In this document: piece after piece, positions 38,985-47,814 of the stretch | How the letters are laid out: every line of letters starts with the position of its first letter | How positions within the stretch are numbered: position 1 is the first letter of the stretch | DNA from: Vreelandella populi | Lineage (GTDB): Bacteria > Pseudomonadota > Gammaproteobacteria > Pseudomonadales > Halomonadaceae | DNA: 64,000 nucleotides | Reading direction: 5' to 3' | Assembly: GCF_003989825.1 (NCBI RefSeq) | Contig: NZ_RZHE01000008.1 | Coordinates: forward strand, 62,001 to 126,000 | Made by a program: the position numbers and the translations under genes | Notes under the pieces: model-generated | Seen by the model: the letters and a program-made list of their open reading frames with translations, nothing else | Told to the model about the DNA's origin: nothing | The model's database searches: none

Positions 38985-40016
38985 ATGTTCCTGCTCATCA
39001 CGATTGCCACGCTTTCCATCGCACTATCTTTTTTATGTTCCATCCTTGAAGCGGCCTTGCTCTCCATTACGCCAAGCTATATCGCTAGGCTAAAAGAAGA
39101 GAAGCCAAAGCTGCATGCATCGCTTAACCAACTTAAAACCAGTATTGACCGACCGCTGGCGGCGATACTGACGCTTAATACAATTGCTCATACCGTTGGT
39201 GCAACGGCGGTCGGGGCGCAAGCGGCAGTGGTATTCGGGGAAGCCTCAATTGCCATTGTATCTGCCGTCATGACGATGCTGATTCTGGTGCTTTCTGAGA
39301 TTATTCCCAAGACGATTGGCGCCACCTACTGGCGCGGCTTGGCACCACTTTTGCCGCGCTTGTTGAAACCGATGATAGTGGGATTACTGCCGTTTATCTG
39401 GATGTCGGAGCAGATTACGCGCCGCCTGGGCACTTCTGAGCACGATGTTGATCTGCGCGATGAAATCAAGGTGCTGGCGCGCGTAGGGCTCGAAGAGAAA
39501 GTGCTGGATGCCGATGAATCGCGCACCATCATCAATATGCTTAATCTGCATGAAATTGCCGTAAGCCAAGCCATGACACCAAGAACGGTGTGCGTGACAG
39601 TGCCTCCTAACATGGACGTCAAGACGTTTGATCAGCAGTTCGGCAAGGCGCCGTTTACGCGTTTCCCGGTTATGGATAACGGCGAAATGGCATTTGGCTA
39701 TGTGCATAAAGCTGACATGTATCACGCCGATGACGCTAAGACCATGCGGGAGCTTATGCACCCCATTGCCAGTGTCGATATCGCGCACAATGTAGAACAT
39801 GTCTTCGCTTCAATGCTCAAGGATCACATGCATATGCGCGTTGTGTATGACGAGCATGGCACCTTTGTGGGCCTTATCACGCTTGAAGATATTATTGAAA
39901 CCATTCTGGGGCAGGACATCATTGATGAAACCGATAGCGTAGCTAATTTGAGGCATTACGCTAAGCAGCGATGGTTGACACGTATAAAGCATAAAAATCC
40001 CAGTCCCGCCGCTTAG
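38985..40016 (+). CDS. CNNM transmembrane domain / CBS-pair protein
   Basis: A 343-residue protein. Residues 1-170 form a DUF21/CNNM membrane domain with about four hydrophobic segments (SILEAALLSITPSYIARL, LNTIAHTVGATAVG, SEIIPKTIGATY). Residues about 195-310 form a tandem CBS pair (VSQAMTPRTVC ... FVGLITLEDIIETILGQDI). The C-terminal CorC/HlyC domain found in many relatives is missing. The family is linked to Mg2+ or other divalent-cation transport; older annotations call it hemolysin-like. Confidence 0.88.
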   Translation: MFLLITIATLSIALSFLCSILEAALLSITPSYIARLKEEKPKLHASLNQLKTSIDRPLAAILTLNTIAHTVGATAVGAQAAVVFGEASIAIVSAVMTMLILVLSEIIPKTIGATYWRGLAPLLPRLLKPMIVGLLPFIWMSEQITRRLGTSEHDVDLRDEIKVLARVGLEEKVLDADESRTIINMLNLHEIAVSQAMTPRTVCVTVPPNMDVKTFDQQFGKAPFTRFPVMDNGEMAFGYVHKADMYHADDAKTMRELMHPIASVDIAHNVEHVFASMLKDHMHMRVVYDEHGTFVGLITLEDIIETILGQDIIDETDSVANLRHYAKQRWLTRIKHKNPSPAA

Positions 40017-40183
40017 GTAGCAGTGCGCATGGATGGCACAGAAGATTCGTGCGCGCTGCCGTATAAACGAGAGAGAGTGAACGTGGGATAACGTTCGTAG
40101 TCTTAGCACTAAATGTTCTATAGTGAATTATCTACAGGTGGTTTAAGGTATTAAAAACATTAATCACCCGCGAAGGAGGCACT

Positions 40184-40834
40184 ATGTCACTACGTATCAA
40201 TGCGGTCGTTCCCGATTTTGAAGCCCAAACTAGCCAGGGTCCTATCCAGTTCCACGAATGGATCGGCGACAGCTGGGCTATTTTGTTTTCACATCCCAAA
40301 GATTTTACCCCGGTCTGCACCACCGAATTTGGTGCTGTGGCCACGCTAAGTGCCGAGTGGAAAAAGCGCGGTACTAAAGTAATTGGTGTGTCGGTAGATG
40401 GTGTTGAGGATCACAAGCGCTGGGCGGACGATATCGCGAAGTACAGCGGTAGCGACGTTGATTTTCCGATCATTGCTGACGAAGGTCTTAAGGTTTCAAA
40501 GCTTTTTGACATGCTTCCTGAAGATGCTTACCTACCGGATGGCCGCACGCCTGCCGACAGCGCCACCGTGCGCTCAGTCTTTATTATCGGCCCAGATAAG
40601 CAGCTCAAACTCTCCATGACTTACCCCATGACGGTAGGGCGCAACTTTGCAGAAATTCTGCGTGCCCTCGACGCACTCCAGACCACCGTTAAACATGGTA
40701 TTGCAACGCCTGCTGATTGGACCATTGGTCAGGACGTGATTATTCCGCCAAGCGTCTCAGATGATGATGCCAAGCAGAAATTTGGTGAGTTTGAGGCCGT
40801 GCTGCCTTACTTGCGTAAAACGTCACTTAAATAA
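40184..40834 (+). CDS. 1-Cys peroxiredoxin (Prx6 type)
   Basis: A 216-residue thiol peroxidase. The peroxidatic C45 lies in HPKDFTPVCTTEFG; there is no other cysteine, so no resolving Cys, as in Prx6-type enzymes that use an external thiol. The C-terminal extension after residue 165 (GIATPADW, VIIPPSVSDDDA) is typical of the subfamily. GAAGGAGG lies 6 bases before the ATG. It reduces hydrogen peroxide and alkyl hydroperoxides in the cytoplasm. Single gene closed by a strong terminator. Confidence 0.94.
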   Translation: MSLRINAVVPDFEAQTSQGPIQFHEWIGDSWAILFSHPKDFTPVCTTEFGAVATLSAEWKKRGTKVIGVSVDGVEDHKRWADDIAKYSGSDVDFPIIADEGLKVSKLFDMLPEDAYLPDGRTPADSATVRSVFIIGPDKQLKLSMTYPMTVGRNFAEILRALDALQTTVKHGIATPADWTIGQDVIIPPSVSDDDAKQKFGEFEAVLPYLRKTSLK

Positions 40835-40867
40835 ACGCTAAGTCACTGTGCATAGAACTGTGCATGG

Positions 40868-40902
40868 AAAAGCCCCAAGGTTATTAAAACCTTGGGGCTT
40901 TT
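40868..40902. terminator. Bidirectional rho-independent terminator
   Basis: A perfect 15-bp stem (40868-40882 with 40888-40902), a 5-base loop, and A/T runs at both ends. It lies between the convergent peroxiredoxin and PAS-MCP genes and should stop both. Confidence 0.93.
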
Positions 40903-40922
40903 CTAATGGGGTTTGATAAAGC

Positions 40923-42191
40923 TTACGAAGCTTCTAACGCAAGCTGTTCAACCGTGTTAGATACGTTACGTGCGCCCAACAGGATTTCATTAACAATAAT
41001 CTCAATTTCACCGACGCTTGCTTGGCTTGATTTGCCCTGTTCAACGACCTGCTGCATGGCCTCGGTGGTTTTCATTACCAACGCCGTATTCTCTTTAAGC
41101 AGCTGAGTAATTTCGGTTACCGCGTTACTTGAGCCTTTCGCAAGCTGACGTACTTCGTTGGCAACTACGGCAAAACCGCGGCCCTGTTCACCGGCACGGG
41201 CAGCTTCTACAGCAGCATTCAATGACAATAGATTGGTTTGGTTGGCAATACGGGCAATCGAGGCCGTGATGCTATTGATACTCTTGGCCTGTTGGTTCAG
41301 GGCTTCGATCAGCCGCTGGGCTTCCGCTATGGTTTGGGCGGCCTGGTCTGTATCGCGCATGACCCGCTGCAAATGGTTTAGGCCGCTTTGGGCTATTTGT
41401 TCTGTCTGCGTTGAAGTGCTTTGTGCCGAGGAAACCGCCTGCTTAGTCGCTTCCGCTTCTTCGACAGAACGAGTGATATCGGTGGCAAACTTGACCACCT
41501 TAAACACTTTCCCGTTAGAATCTAAAATAGGGTTATAGGTGGCTTCTAGCCAAACACTTTTTCCCTGTGCACTAATGCGCTCAAATTTACCCTGCATAAG
41601 CTCGCCCTGAGATAAGGACTGCCAAAAATGCGGGTACGCTTTATAAAAGCCCTCAGGACAAAAGAGCTGATGATGTAATCCAACAATCTGTTCATTGCGG
41701 TAGCCCATGGTGCGCTCGAAATTTTCGTTGGCATGGAGCACGTTACCCTCGGGCGTAAATTCAATCACCGCCATGGAGCTGTGCAGCGCCTGAAGAACGG
41801 CATCTTTGCGCTCAGCCTGCAGGTGGGCATCGGTTATATCGTTGGCTAACTTAACAACTTCACGAACACGTCCACGCCGGTCGCAAATGGGAAGATAAGT
41901 AGCTTCCAACCACACTTCCTTGCCGTGCGCATTAAAGCGTCGAAACGTACCCCGATGGCTTTCACCGGCTGCCAATGCCTGCCAAAACGCCTGATACTCC
42001 GACGCCTGGGTTTCAGTCTGGCTGCAGAACATGCGATGGTGCTTGTCGCGTATGTCGTTAAGGGTATAACCCATGACGTCTAAGAACAGCGGACTTGCGG
42101 TTTTGATATAGCCTGTCGGTGTAAAAGTAATAAACGCGGTATGCTGCTCAACAGCAACGCGTAAATGAGAGCTGGAACGTAAAGGTAGCAT
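40923..42191 (-). CDS. Soluble PAS-PAS methyl-accepting chemotaxis protein (BdlA-like)
   Basis: Two PAS domains (about residues 15-125 and 140-250), each followed by a PAC-type stretch with WLEATY, lead into an MCP signalling domain with the hairpin tip [38 protein letters not shown]. There is no transmembrane segment, so it is a cytoplasmic receptor. Layout and size are like Pseudomonas BdlA, which controls biofilm dispersal. From ATG 42191 it has 422 residues; a GTG at 42263 in the same frame would add 24 residues. Neither has a clear ribosome site. The signal may be redox or oxygen through a PAS cofactor, which the sequence does not prove. Confidence 0.88.
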   Translation of the reverse strand: MLPLRSSSHLRVAVEQHTAFITFTPTGYIKTASPLFLDVMGYTLNDIRDKHHRMFCSQTETQASEYQAFWQALAAGESHRGTFRRFNAHGKEVWLEATYLPICDRRGRVREVVKLANDITDAHLQAERKDAVLQALHSSMAVIEFTPEGNVLHANENFERTMGYRNEQIVGLHHQLFCPEGFYKAYPHFWQSLSQGELMQGKFERISAQGKSVWLEATYNPILDSNGKVFKVVKFATDITRSVEEAEATKQAVSSAQSTSTQTEQIAQSGLNHLQRVMRDTDQAAQTIAEAQRLIEALNQQAKSINSITASIARIANQTNLLSLNAAVEAARAGEQGRGFAVVANEVRQLAKGSSNAVTEITQLLKENTALVMKTTEAMQQVVEQGKSSQASVGEIEIIVNEILLGARNVSNTVEQLALEAS

Positions 42192-42263
42192 TAGGGGGGG
42201 ATGCTCTTTGTACAGGGTTGGTATAGTTTTATTAAGAGTAGTATAGCTTTCTATTAAATGCAC

Positions 42264-42437
42264 TTGTTAAATGGCCCCAATTTAAATACACAGTGTTACA
42301 AATTGGAGTTTATTCGTCACAGGCGGACTTTAATTAGTTTAATTTTAGAGGCTTAGTTATTCAAACGTTTGATTGAATCAGGGAAGATACTTTTTATTTT
42401 TTTCAGTAATTAAGCGTTATTGGCGAGTATGCAAGAA
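42264..42437. other. Upstream region of the PAS-MCP gene
   Basis: AT-rich non-coding DNA between the PAS-MCP gene and the terminator of the next gene. It should hold the PAS-MCP promoter; no gene or hairpin was recognised. Confidence 0.5.
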
Positions 42438-42468
42438 TAAAAAAGCGCCCTTAATCACTAAGAGCGCT
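42438..42468 (-). terminator. Rho-independent terminator of the isocitrate dehydrogenase gene
   Basis: On the minus strand a 10-bp stem with one G-U pair (42444-42453 with 42459-42468) is followed by a run of T residues. It lies just after the stop at 42492. Confidence 0.87.
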
Positions 42469-42491
42469 AAATTGTTTTGAACCTGACGTTT

Positions 42492-43505
42492 TTAAGCCTG
42501 CACGTATTCCACCAGCGCTTGAGCAAATGTATCGGTGTTGCCGGTGCCGCCCATATCGGGCGTGACCATATCGCGGCGGGTTTCCAGTACGCTACGGATA
42601 CCGCGACGAATCGTTTCGCCCTTTTCTGTCATTCCCAAATGGTCAAGCATCTGCGCAGCGGCCAAGAGCAGGGCGCAGGGGTTGGCGAGTTTTTTACCGG
42701 CAATATCCGGCGCTGAACCGTGAACAGCTTCAAAGATCGCGGCTTTTTCGCCAATGTTCGCCCCAGGTGCCAGGCCTAAACCGCCCACCAGGCCAGCGCA
42801 AAGATCTGAAAGGATGTCGCCAAACAGGTTGGTCGTGACCACCACATCAAACTGGTGCGGGTTCATCACCAGCTGCATGCAGGCGTTATCCACAATCATT
42901 TCCTGGAACTCGATCTCGGGATACTCCTGGGCCACTTCACGTGCCACATCCAGGAACAGCCCTGAACTGGTCTTGATGATGTTGGCCTTGTGTACCGCCG
43001 TTACCTTTTTGCGACCATTGCTTTTGGCCAGCTCAAAGGCGTAACGTACGATTCGCTCGGAACCCTTACGGGTTACTTTGATCACCGAAATACCGGTGTT
43101 ACCGTCGTCGATCATCTCCTGACCGTCGGAAAGATACGCACCCTCGGTATTTTCGCGCACGGTAATCATGTCAATACCTTCAAAACGCGATCGGGTGCCG
43201 GGAAAGCTGATTGCCGGGCGTACGTTGGCGTAAAGATCAAAATGGCGGCGCAGTTGCACGTTGATGGAAGAAAAGCCCTTGCCAATAGGTGTGGTCAGCG
43301 GGCCTTTCAGAGCGATGCCATGCTTTTCGATAGCATCAAGCGATTCTTGGGGGATCAAGGTGCCATGGTTTTCCAGAGCGGCGAGACCCGCATCCACAAA
43401 CTCATAGTCAAACCCGCACTTTAATGCATCAAGCACGCGCAGGGTGGCGTCCATGATTTCAGGCCCGATGCCATCGCCCTTGATTACTGCAATCGACTGA
43501 CTCAT
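42492..43505 (-). CDS. NAD-type isocitrate dehydrogenase (IDH/IMDH family)
   Basis: A 337-residue beta-decarboxylating dehydrogenase. SSINVQLRRHFDLYANVRP (about residues 82-100) carries the serine and arginines that bind isocitrate; IMDH enzymes differ here. NTEGAYL, HKANIIKTSSGLFL and AVHGSAPDIAGKKLANP are the other family blocks. Length and motifs fit the short NAD-dependent IDHs related to eukaryotic IDH3 rather than the 416-residue E. coli NADP enzyme. AGAGGAG lies 7 bases before the ATG. Homoisocitrate or tartrate dehydrogenase activity cannot be excluded. Confidence 0.87.
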   Translation of the reverse strand: MSQSIAVIKGDGIGPEIMDATLRVLDALKCGFDYEFVDAGLAALENHGTLIPQESLDAIEKHGIALKGPLTTPIGKGFSSINVQLRRHFDLYANVRPAISFPGTRSRFEGIDMITVRENTEGAYLSDGQEMIDDGNTGISVIKVTRKGSERIVRYAFELAKSNGRKKVTAVHKANIIKTSSGLFLDVAREVAQEYPEIEFQEMIVDNACMQLVMNPHQFDVVVTTNLFGDILSDLCAGLVGGLGLAPGANIGEKAAIFEAVHGSAPDIAGKKLANPCALLLAAAQMLDHLGMTEKGETIRRGIRSVLETRRDMVTPDMGGTGNTDTFAQALVEYVQA

Positions 43506-43752
43506 GTACTGCTCCTCTGGTTGGGATGTTACTTGCCGGTGTCGCGGCCAGGCGTATCAATAGGTCGCCACGTTGGTGGCCCATGGTAAGCCATGGTAAA
43601 GCGCAAGGTCACCTTAGCCTTGCCAAACGTCTAGCGTAACGGGTGCAACAGGCGTGCTTTACTGGTAGAATCCGCGCCTTGCTGGCCTGCAATTTAGCAA
43701 TTTGTTGCCAGGTGACAACCTAAAACACGTTTTCACGGCAAGGCATATCGCA
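43506..43752. other. Intergenic region between icd-like gene and SulP leader
   Basis: Non-coding DNA holding the promoter of the isocitrate dehydrogenase gene (minus) and of the SulP leader (plus). It contains an adjacent direct repeat of CCATGGTAA at 43581-43599 and a near-palindrome at 43704-43719. Confidence 0.5.
43661..43671 (+). promoter_or_regulatory. Candidate extended -10 promoter of the SulP leader
   Basis: TGG followed by TAGAAT gives an extended -10-like element at about 43663-43671. Its -35 match is poor. If used, transcription would begin near 43678 and include the short leader ORF. Confidence 0.3.
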
Positions 43753-43812
43753 ATGAAACGCTCACAGGTAACCCCTGTACGACTGATTGTTGGGTTGATG
43801 ACTCCACCCTAG
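43753..43812 (+). CDS. Putative 19-residue leader peptide upstream of SulP
   Basis: A short ORF, MKRSQVTPVRLIVGLMTPP then stop, with AAGG 9 bases before its ATG. It lies 205 bp upstream of the SulP gene in the same direction and inside a region with several RNA stems. It ends Pro-Pro-stop, a context known to slow peptide release and elongation, and has a basic start with a hydrophobic middle, as in ribosome-arrest leaders. No family was recognised. It may be a regulatory uORF controlling the transporter; chance occurrence is not excluded. Confidence 0.5.
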   Translation: MKRSQVTPVRLIVGLMTPP

Positions 43813-43820
43813 GTAACATC

Positions 43821-43924
43821 CCTCCTTAAAAAAAACGCCACGGCGCTGATGCGCTATCCCGGCGTTACGGCACTTTGCGGCCGTAATTTGGCTACTGGCG
43901 CCTTGGGCGTCTTCACTATGTAGC
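43821..43924 (+). promoter_or_regulatory. Structured 5' leader RNA upstream of SulP transporter
   Basis: Directly after the leader ORF lie CCTCCTTA (43821-43828, identical to the 16S rRNA 3' end) and then four stems. These are 43834-43839 with 43861-43866, enclosing a GCGC hairpin at 43843-43854; 43865-43871 with 43880-43886; and 43891-43895 with 43920-43924, enclosing a 6-bp hairpin at 43897-43911. The first and second stems share bases 43865-43866, so they compete at their junction. No T run follows, so it is not a plain terminator. I do not recognise a described riboswitch class here. Confidence 0.45.
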
Positions 43925-44017
43925 GTATCACTTACAACCTGATTCTAATGGCGTGACTTCTGCCTCTGTGCAGCGGCATTGGCGCGTCCTGTTCGGCTTC
44001 AACCATGGACTCCCTGA

Positions 44018-45508
44018 ATGGCACTTTTCAGCAAACATGAGTGGTTTTCCAATATCAAAGGCGACACGCTTTCGGGCCTGGTGGTCGCGTTGGCACTCAT
44101 CCCCGAGGCCATTGCGTTCTCGATTATTGCCGGTGTTGACCCGAAGGTAGGTCTTTACGCCTCGTTCTGTATTGCGGTAATCATCGCCTTTACCGGTGGA
44201 CGGCCTGGAATGATTTCCGCAGCCACCGGTGCTATGGCCCTTTTAATGGTCACGCTGGTGCGCGAGCACGGCCTTGAGTACCTGCTGGCCGCTACACTTC
44301 TAACCGGCGTGTTCCAGATTGTCGCCGGGTATTTAAAGCTCGCTGAGTTGATGCGCTTTGTGTCGCGCTCGGTGGTGACCGGGTTCGTCAACGCGCTGGC
44401 TATCCTTATCTTTATGGCCCAGCTACCTGAGTTGACCAACGTCACCTGGCATGTGTATGTCATGACCCTGGCTGGCTTGGGGATTATTTACCTGTTCCCT
44501 TACCTGCCGGTGATCGGCAAGTCACTTCCTTCGCCGCTGGTGTGCATTGTGGTGTTAACCATTGTGTATATGGTCAGCGGCCTCGATATTCGCACCGTGG
44601 GGGATATGGGCGAGCTTCCAGATACGCTGCCGGTTTTCCTATGGCCAAATGTCCCACTTAACCTTGAAACACTGATGATCATTCTGCCTTACGCATTGAT
44701 GCTATGCGTTGTGGGTCTTTTGGAATCCATGATGACAGCCACCATTGTGGACGACTTGACAGATACCCCCAGCGATAAGAACCGCGAGTGCAAAGGGCAG
44801 GGTATTGCCAATATTGGTGCTGGTTTGATGGGCGGTATGGCGGGCTGTGCGATGATTGGCCAGTCAGTGATCAATATTAAATCCGGTGGCCGCACGCGCC
44901 TCTCGACGCTGATTGCCGGGATTGTGCTGCTGTTGATGGTGGTGTTTCTTTCTGATTGGGTATCCCAGATCCCCATGGCGGCGCTGGTGGCGGTCATGAT
45001 CATGGTATCGATCGGTACCTTTAGCTGGGAGTCGATTCGTGATCTGAAAAAGCACCCCTTGAGCACCAACATTGTCATGCTGGCAACCGTTGCCGTCACA
45101 GTAGGTACGCATAACCTGGCCATCGGGGTATTTGTCGGCGTACTGCTGGCGTCGCTGTTCTTTGCCAACAAGGTTGGCAACATCATGGTTATCAGCTCTA
45201 CTGAAGTTAAGGCGGGTAAAGAGCGCGAATATCAGGTGATAGGACAGGTATTTTTTGCCTCTTCCCAGCGTTTTATGGCCGCCTTTGATTTCAAGGAGAG
45301 TCTCGATAAGGTCACGATCAATCTATCCAGGGCGCACTTTTGGGATGTGACTGCCGTACAGTCGCTTGATCGCGTGGTGATCAAATTCCGCCGCGAAGGT
45401 ACTGAGGTTGAGCTGGTGGGATTAAGCGAAGCCAGTGCTACGGTAGTCGATCGCTACGCGGTGCATAACGATCCCAAAGCGGTTGAAAAGCTGATGGGTG
45501 ACCACTGA
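44018..45508 (+). CDS. SulP family inorganic anion transporter
   Basis: A 496-residue SLC26/SulP protein. An N-terminal membrane domain of 10-14 segments ([31 protein letters not shown]) extends to about residue 380, then a C-terminal STAS domain ([29 protein letters not shown]). The family carries sulfate, bicarbonate or other anions; pairing with a universal stress protein is seen in bicarbonate-type branches, but the substrate is not proven. The start has no Shine-Dalgarno and an in-frame stop lies just upstream, so the ATG at 44018 is the earliest choice. The unusual leader upstream may control translation. Confidence 0.92.
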   Translation: MALFSKHEWFSNIKGDTLSGLVVALALIPEAIAFSIIAGVDPKVGLYASFCIAVIIAFTGGRPGMISAATGAMALLMVTLVREHGLEYLLAATLLTGVFQIVAGYLKLAELMRFVSRSVVTGFVNALAILIFMAQLPELTNVTWHVYVMTLAGLGIIYLFPYLPVIGKSLPSPLVCIVVLTIVYMVSGLDIRTVGDMGELPDTLPVFLWPNVPLNLETLMIILPYALMLCVVGLLESMMTATIVDDLTDTPSDKNRECKGQGIANIGAGLMGGMAGCAMIGQSVINIKSGGRTRLSTLIAGIVLLLMVVFLSDWVSQIPMAALVAVMIMVSIGTFSWESIRDLKKHPLSTNIVMLATVAVTVGTHNLAIGVFVGVLLASLFFANKVGNIMVISSTEVKAGKEREYQVIGQVFFASSQRFMAAFDFKESLDKVTINLSRAHFWDVTAVQSLDRVVIKFRREGTEVELVGLSEASATVVDRYAVHNDPKAVEKLMGDH

Positions 45509-45528
45509 CATCCGGTAAGGAGAGCAGC

Positions 45529-46386
45529 ATGACTGAGCACGTAGTCGCCGCGATTGACGGCTCCCGGTTTTCAGAAGGCGTATGTGATTACGCCGCCTGG
45601 GCAAGCTTGGCGTTAGAGGCACCGCTGACCTTTGTGCACGTGGTCGATAACCACTCGGCCGGGCCGGGTGAGCAGAACCTGTCGGGTAACCTGCATTTTG
45701 GTGACCGCGAGCACCTGATGGAAGAACTCTCCACGCTGGACGAACAGCGTGCCAAGGTGAACCGGGAACAGGGCCGGTTAATGCTGGAAGCCACCCAGAA
45801 GCGGGTTGTTAATCATGGTGTGACTGCACCCCTTACACGTCAGCTGAACGGCACGCTGGTGGAAACGCTGGTCGATATCGAAGAGGACGTTCGCTTGCTG
45901 GTAATGGGCAAACGTGGCGAAACCGCCCACCAGGCTAGTGATCATTTAGGCGCGAACCTAGAGCGTGTCGTGCGCGAAATGCACCGCCCCATCCTCATTG
46001 TACCGCCAACCTTCAAGCGCCCTGAAAAGTTACTGATCGCTTTCGATGGCAGTAAAACCGCCCGAAAAGGGGTGGAAATGCTGGCTCGTTCATCGCTATT
46101 TAAAGGCATCGACTGTCATGTCTTGGTTGTTGGCGCAGACACCTCTGAACATCACCTGGAGCTTGGCTGGGCGTTGGGCGCTCTGCGTAATGCAGGTCAT
46201 CAGGTGGAGGGCTGTATTCGTGCTGGCAAGGTAGATGAAGCGCTGCAAGCCTATGTAGCACAGCATGATATCGACCTGCTGGTGATGGGGGCTTACGGGC
46301 ATTCACGTATCCGCCACCTGTTGATCGGAAGCACCACTACAACCATGCTGCGCGGTAGCTATATACCGGTACTAATCTTGCGCTAA
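45529..46386 (+). CDS. Tandem universal stress protein (UspA family)
   Basis: A 285-residue protein with two Usp domains (1-150 and 160-285). The second has the ATP-binding motif G-x2-G-x9-G-S in GAYGHSRIRHLLIGS; the first has a degenerate version (GKRGE ... LGAN), so only one half may bind nucleotide. TAAGGAG lies about 6 bases before the ATG. It lies 20 bp after the SulP gene and must be co-transcribed; it may regulate the transporter through its STAS domain, which is an inference. Confidence 0.92.
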   Translation: MTEHVVAAIDGSRFSEGVCDYAAWASLALEAPLTFVHVVDNHSAGPGEQNLSGNLHFGDREHLMEELSTLDEQRAKVNREQGRLMLEATQKRVVNHGVTAPLTRQLNGTLVETLVDIEEDVRLLVMGKRGETAHQASDHLGANLERVVREMHRPILIVPPTFKRPEKLLIAFDGSKTARKGVEMLARSSLFKGIDCHVLVVGADTSEHHLELGWALGALRNAGHQVEGCIRAGKVDEALQAYVAQHDIDLLVMGAYGHSRIRHLLIGSTTTTMLRGSYIPVLILR

Positions 46387-46405
46387 TCGGCACCAAACCG
46401 CTGGG

Positions 46406-46440
46406 AAAGCCGTCTCGCTAACTGTTGCGGGGCGGCTTTT
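46406..46440 (+). terminator. Rho-independent terminator after the Usp gene
   Basis: A 13-bp stem with two G-U pairs (46406-46418 with 46427-46439) and a short T run. It closes the SulP-Usp transcript. Confidence 0.83.
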
Positions 46441-46444
46441 GCGT

Positions 46445-47404
46445 TTAAGCGCGGTCAGGAAGCAGCGTGCCGGGCACCCAGCGAAGATAAACAATCATCC
46501 CGAAAAGCTCGACCAGCGACTGAAAGACAATCACCACGACTGCCGCCTGCCACGCTTCGGGAAGAGTAAGGGCGATGGGCAGCATTACAAAGGAGTTACG
46601 CGTGCCAAAGCTGAAGGCAAGCGTTCTGGCGCTAGCAACAGGGAGTTTGAACAGTTTGCTTAGTACTCTCCCCAGCCATCCCGCAAACACCAGAAACCCC
46701 ACAAAGATAAGCACCACTTGGGCCATCACCTGATAAAGCCCGCTCAAGCTATTGACCTGAGAAGCCGCGATGATGAAGACCACCAGCGCTAGCAGCGGAA
46801 CGGGCAGTATGCCCAGAGGGTGGGTGATCTCCTTGATACGGGGTTGCCGGGCGCCAGCGTACTCAGTCAGCCAAGCCAGTGCCAAGGGCAGCAGGATAAG
46901 ACCTGCAAAGGCGCTCAGTAGCGATGCAGAAAGCGTCAGTTGGAACCACTCGGCTCCCAGGAACAGCCACAGATAAAGGGGCAGGGTGAGCATTTGTACC
47001 AGCAGCAGAAGCGGGGCGGCGGCAACGGCCTGGGATGCGTTGCCCTTGCCCAGGTGGGTAAAACTGATAAACCAGTCGGTGCAAGGCACCAGAAGAACCA
47101 GCAATACTCCGGCCAGTACCGCCGGGGAAAGCGGCAGCCAAAGCACGCAAAGCGCTAGAAAAGCCGGAATAGCTATAAAATTACCCACCAGTAGTGCCGC
47201 CATAAAGCGCCCATCGGTAACGCTGCGGGCGACACCTAGCAAAGGAATTTGGGTAAAAGTGGTGTACAACAGCAGGCCCAATAATGGCCACAGCAGCTGT
47301 TCAAACGCTTGTGCAAGGGCTGGCATGAGGATGCCCGCCGGTAGCCCCAGGCCGATGCAAACCAGATATAGCCAGCACTGGTGTTTTTCTAACTGCTTGC
47401 GCAT
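46445..47404 (-). CDS. Bile acid:sodium symporter (SBF)/arsenite-permease-like transporter
   Basis: A 319-residue polytopic membrane protein with about ten segments. FTQIPLLGVARSV near residue 50, PCTDWFISFTHLGKGN near 115, and ARTLAFSFGTRNSFVMLPIALTLP near 260 place it in the SBF/Acr3-like superfamily. Its substrate cannot be fixed; arsenic-resistance annotation is common for relatives. ATG 47404 was chosen because the longer frame would run into the crcB gene. It follows the two crcB genes with a 12-bp gap. Confidence 0.85.
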   Translation of the reverse strand: MRKQLEKHQCWLYLVCIGLGLPAGILMPALAQAFEQLLWPLLGLLLYTTFTQIPLLGVARSVTDGRFMAALLVGNFIAIPAFLALCVLWLPLSPAVLAGVLLVLLVPCTDWFISFTHLGKGNASQAVAAAPLLLLVQMLTLPLYLWLFLGAEWFQLTLSASLLSAFAGLILLPLALAWLTEYAGARQPRIKEITHPLGILPVPLLALVVFIIAASQVNSLSGLYQVMAQVVLIFVGFLVFAGWLGRVLSKLFKLPVASARTLAFSFGTRNSFVMLPIALTLPEAWQAAVVVIVFQSLVELFGMIVYLRWVPGTLLPDRA

Positions 47405-47415
47405 GGCGTTACTCT

Positions 47416-47814
47416 TCAGTGGGGGAGCGGGTTGCGTGATGCCAGACGCTCGCCCGCCATGGCCACCAACAGCCACAGTGGCAGGCTCACCATCACGTAT
47501 AAAAGCCCCAGCCACGCTTGGCCAAGGGTAATGAAATGCAGGGTTTCCAGACTAAACACTGAGAAGGTGGTAAAACCACCGCAAAAACCCGCGACCAGAA
47601 ACGGGTGCCTGTGGGCAAGTTTACCGTGGGGCGCGCGCAGCGCCGTAGTCGCTATCCAGCTAATCAGGCCAGAGCCTATTACGTTCACAATTAGCGTGCC
47701 CCAGGGGAAATAGCTGCCGAGCACTGCCTGAGAAATAAGGGAAACAGCGTAGCGCAGTACGCTACCCAAACCGCTGCCCAGGCCCACGGCTAGATAGGTT
47801 TTCCAGGGACTCAT
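47416..47814 (-). CDS. crcB: Fluoride channel subunit CrcB/Fluc (copy 1)
   Basis: A 132-residue protein with four hydrophobic segments. The motifs GSGLGSVLRYAVS, YFPWGTLIVNVIGS and FCGGFTTFSVFSLE are the Fluc signature: the central Asn, the Na+-site Gly-Gly-x-Thr-Thr and the Phe box. Dimers export fluoride. Its start overlaps the second crcB gene by 4 bp, so the two products may form a heterodimer. Confidence 0.94.
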   Translation of the reverse strand: MSPWKTYLAVGLGSGLGSVLRYAVSLISQAVLGSYFPWGTLIVNVIGSGLISWIATTALRAPHGKLAHRHPFLVAGFCGGFTTFSVFSLETLHFITLGQAWLGLLYVMVSLPLWLLVAMAGERLASRNPLPH

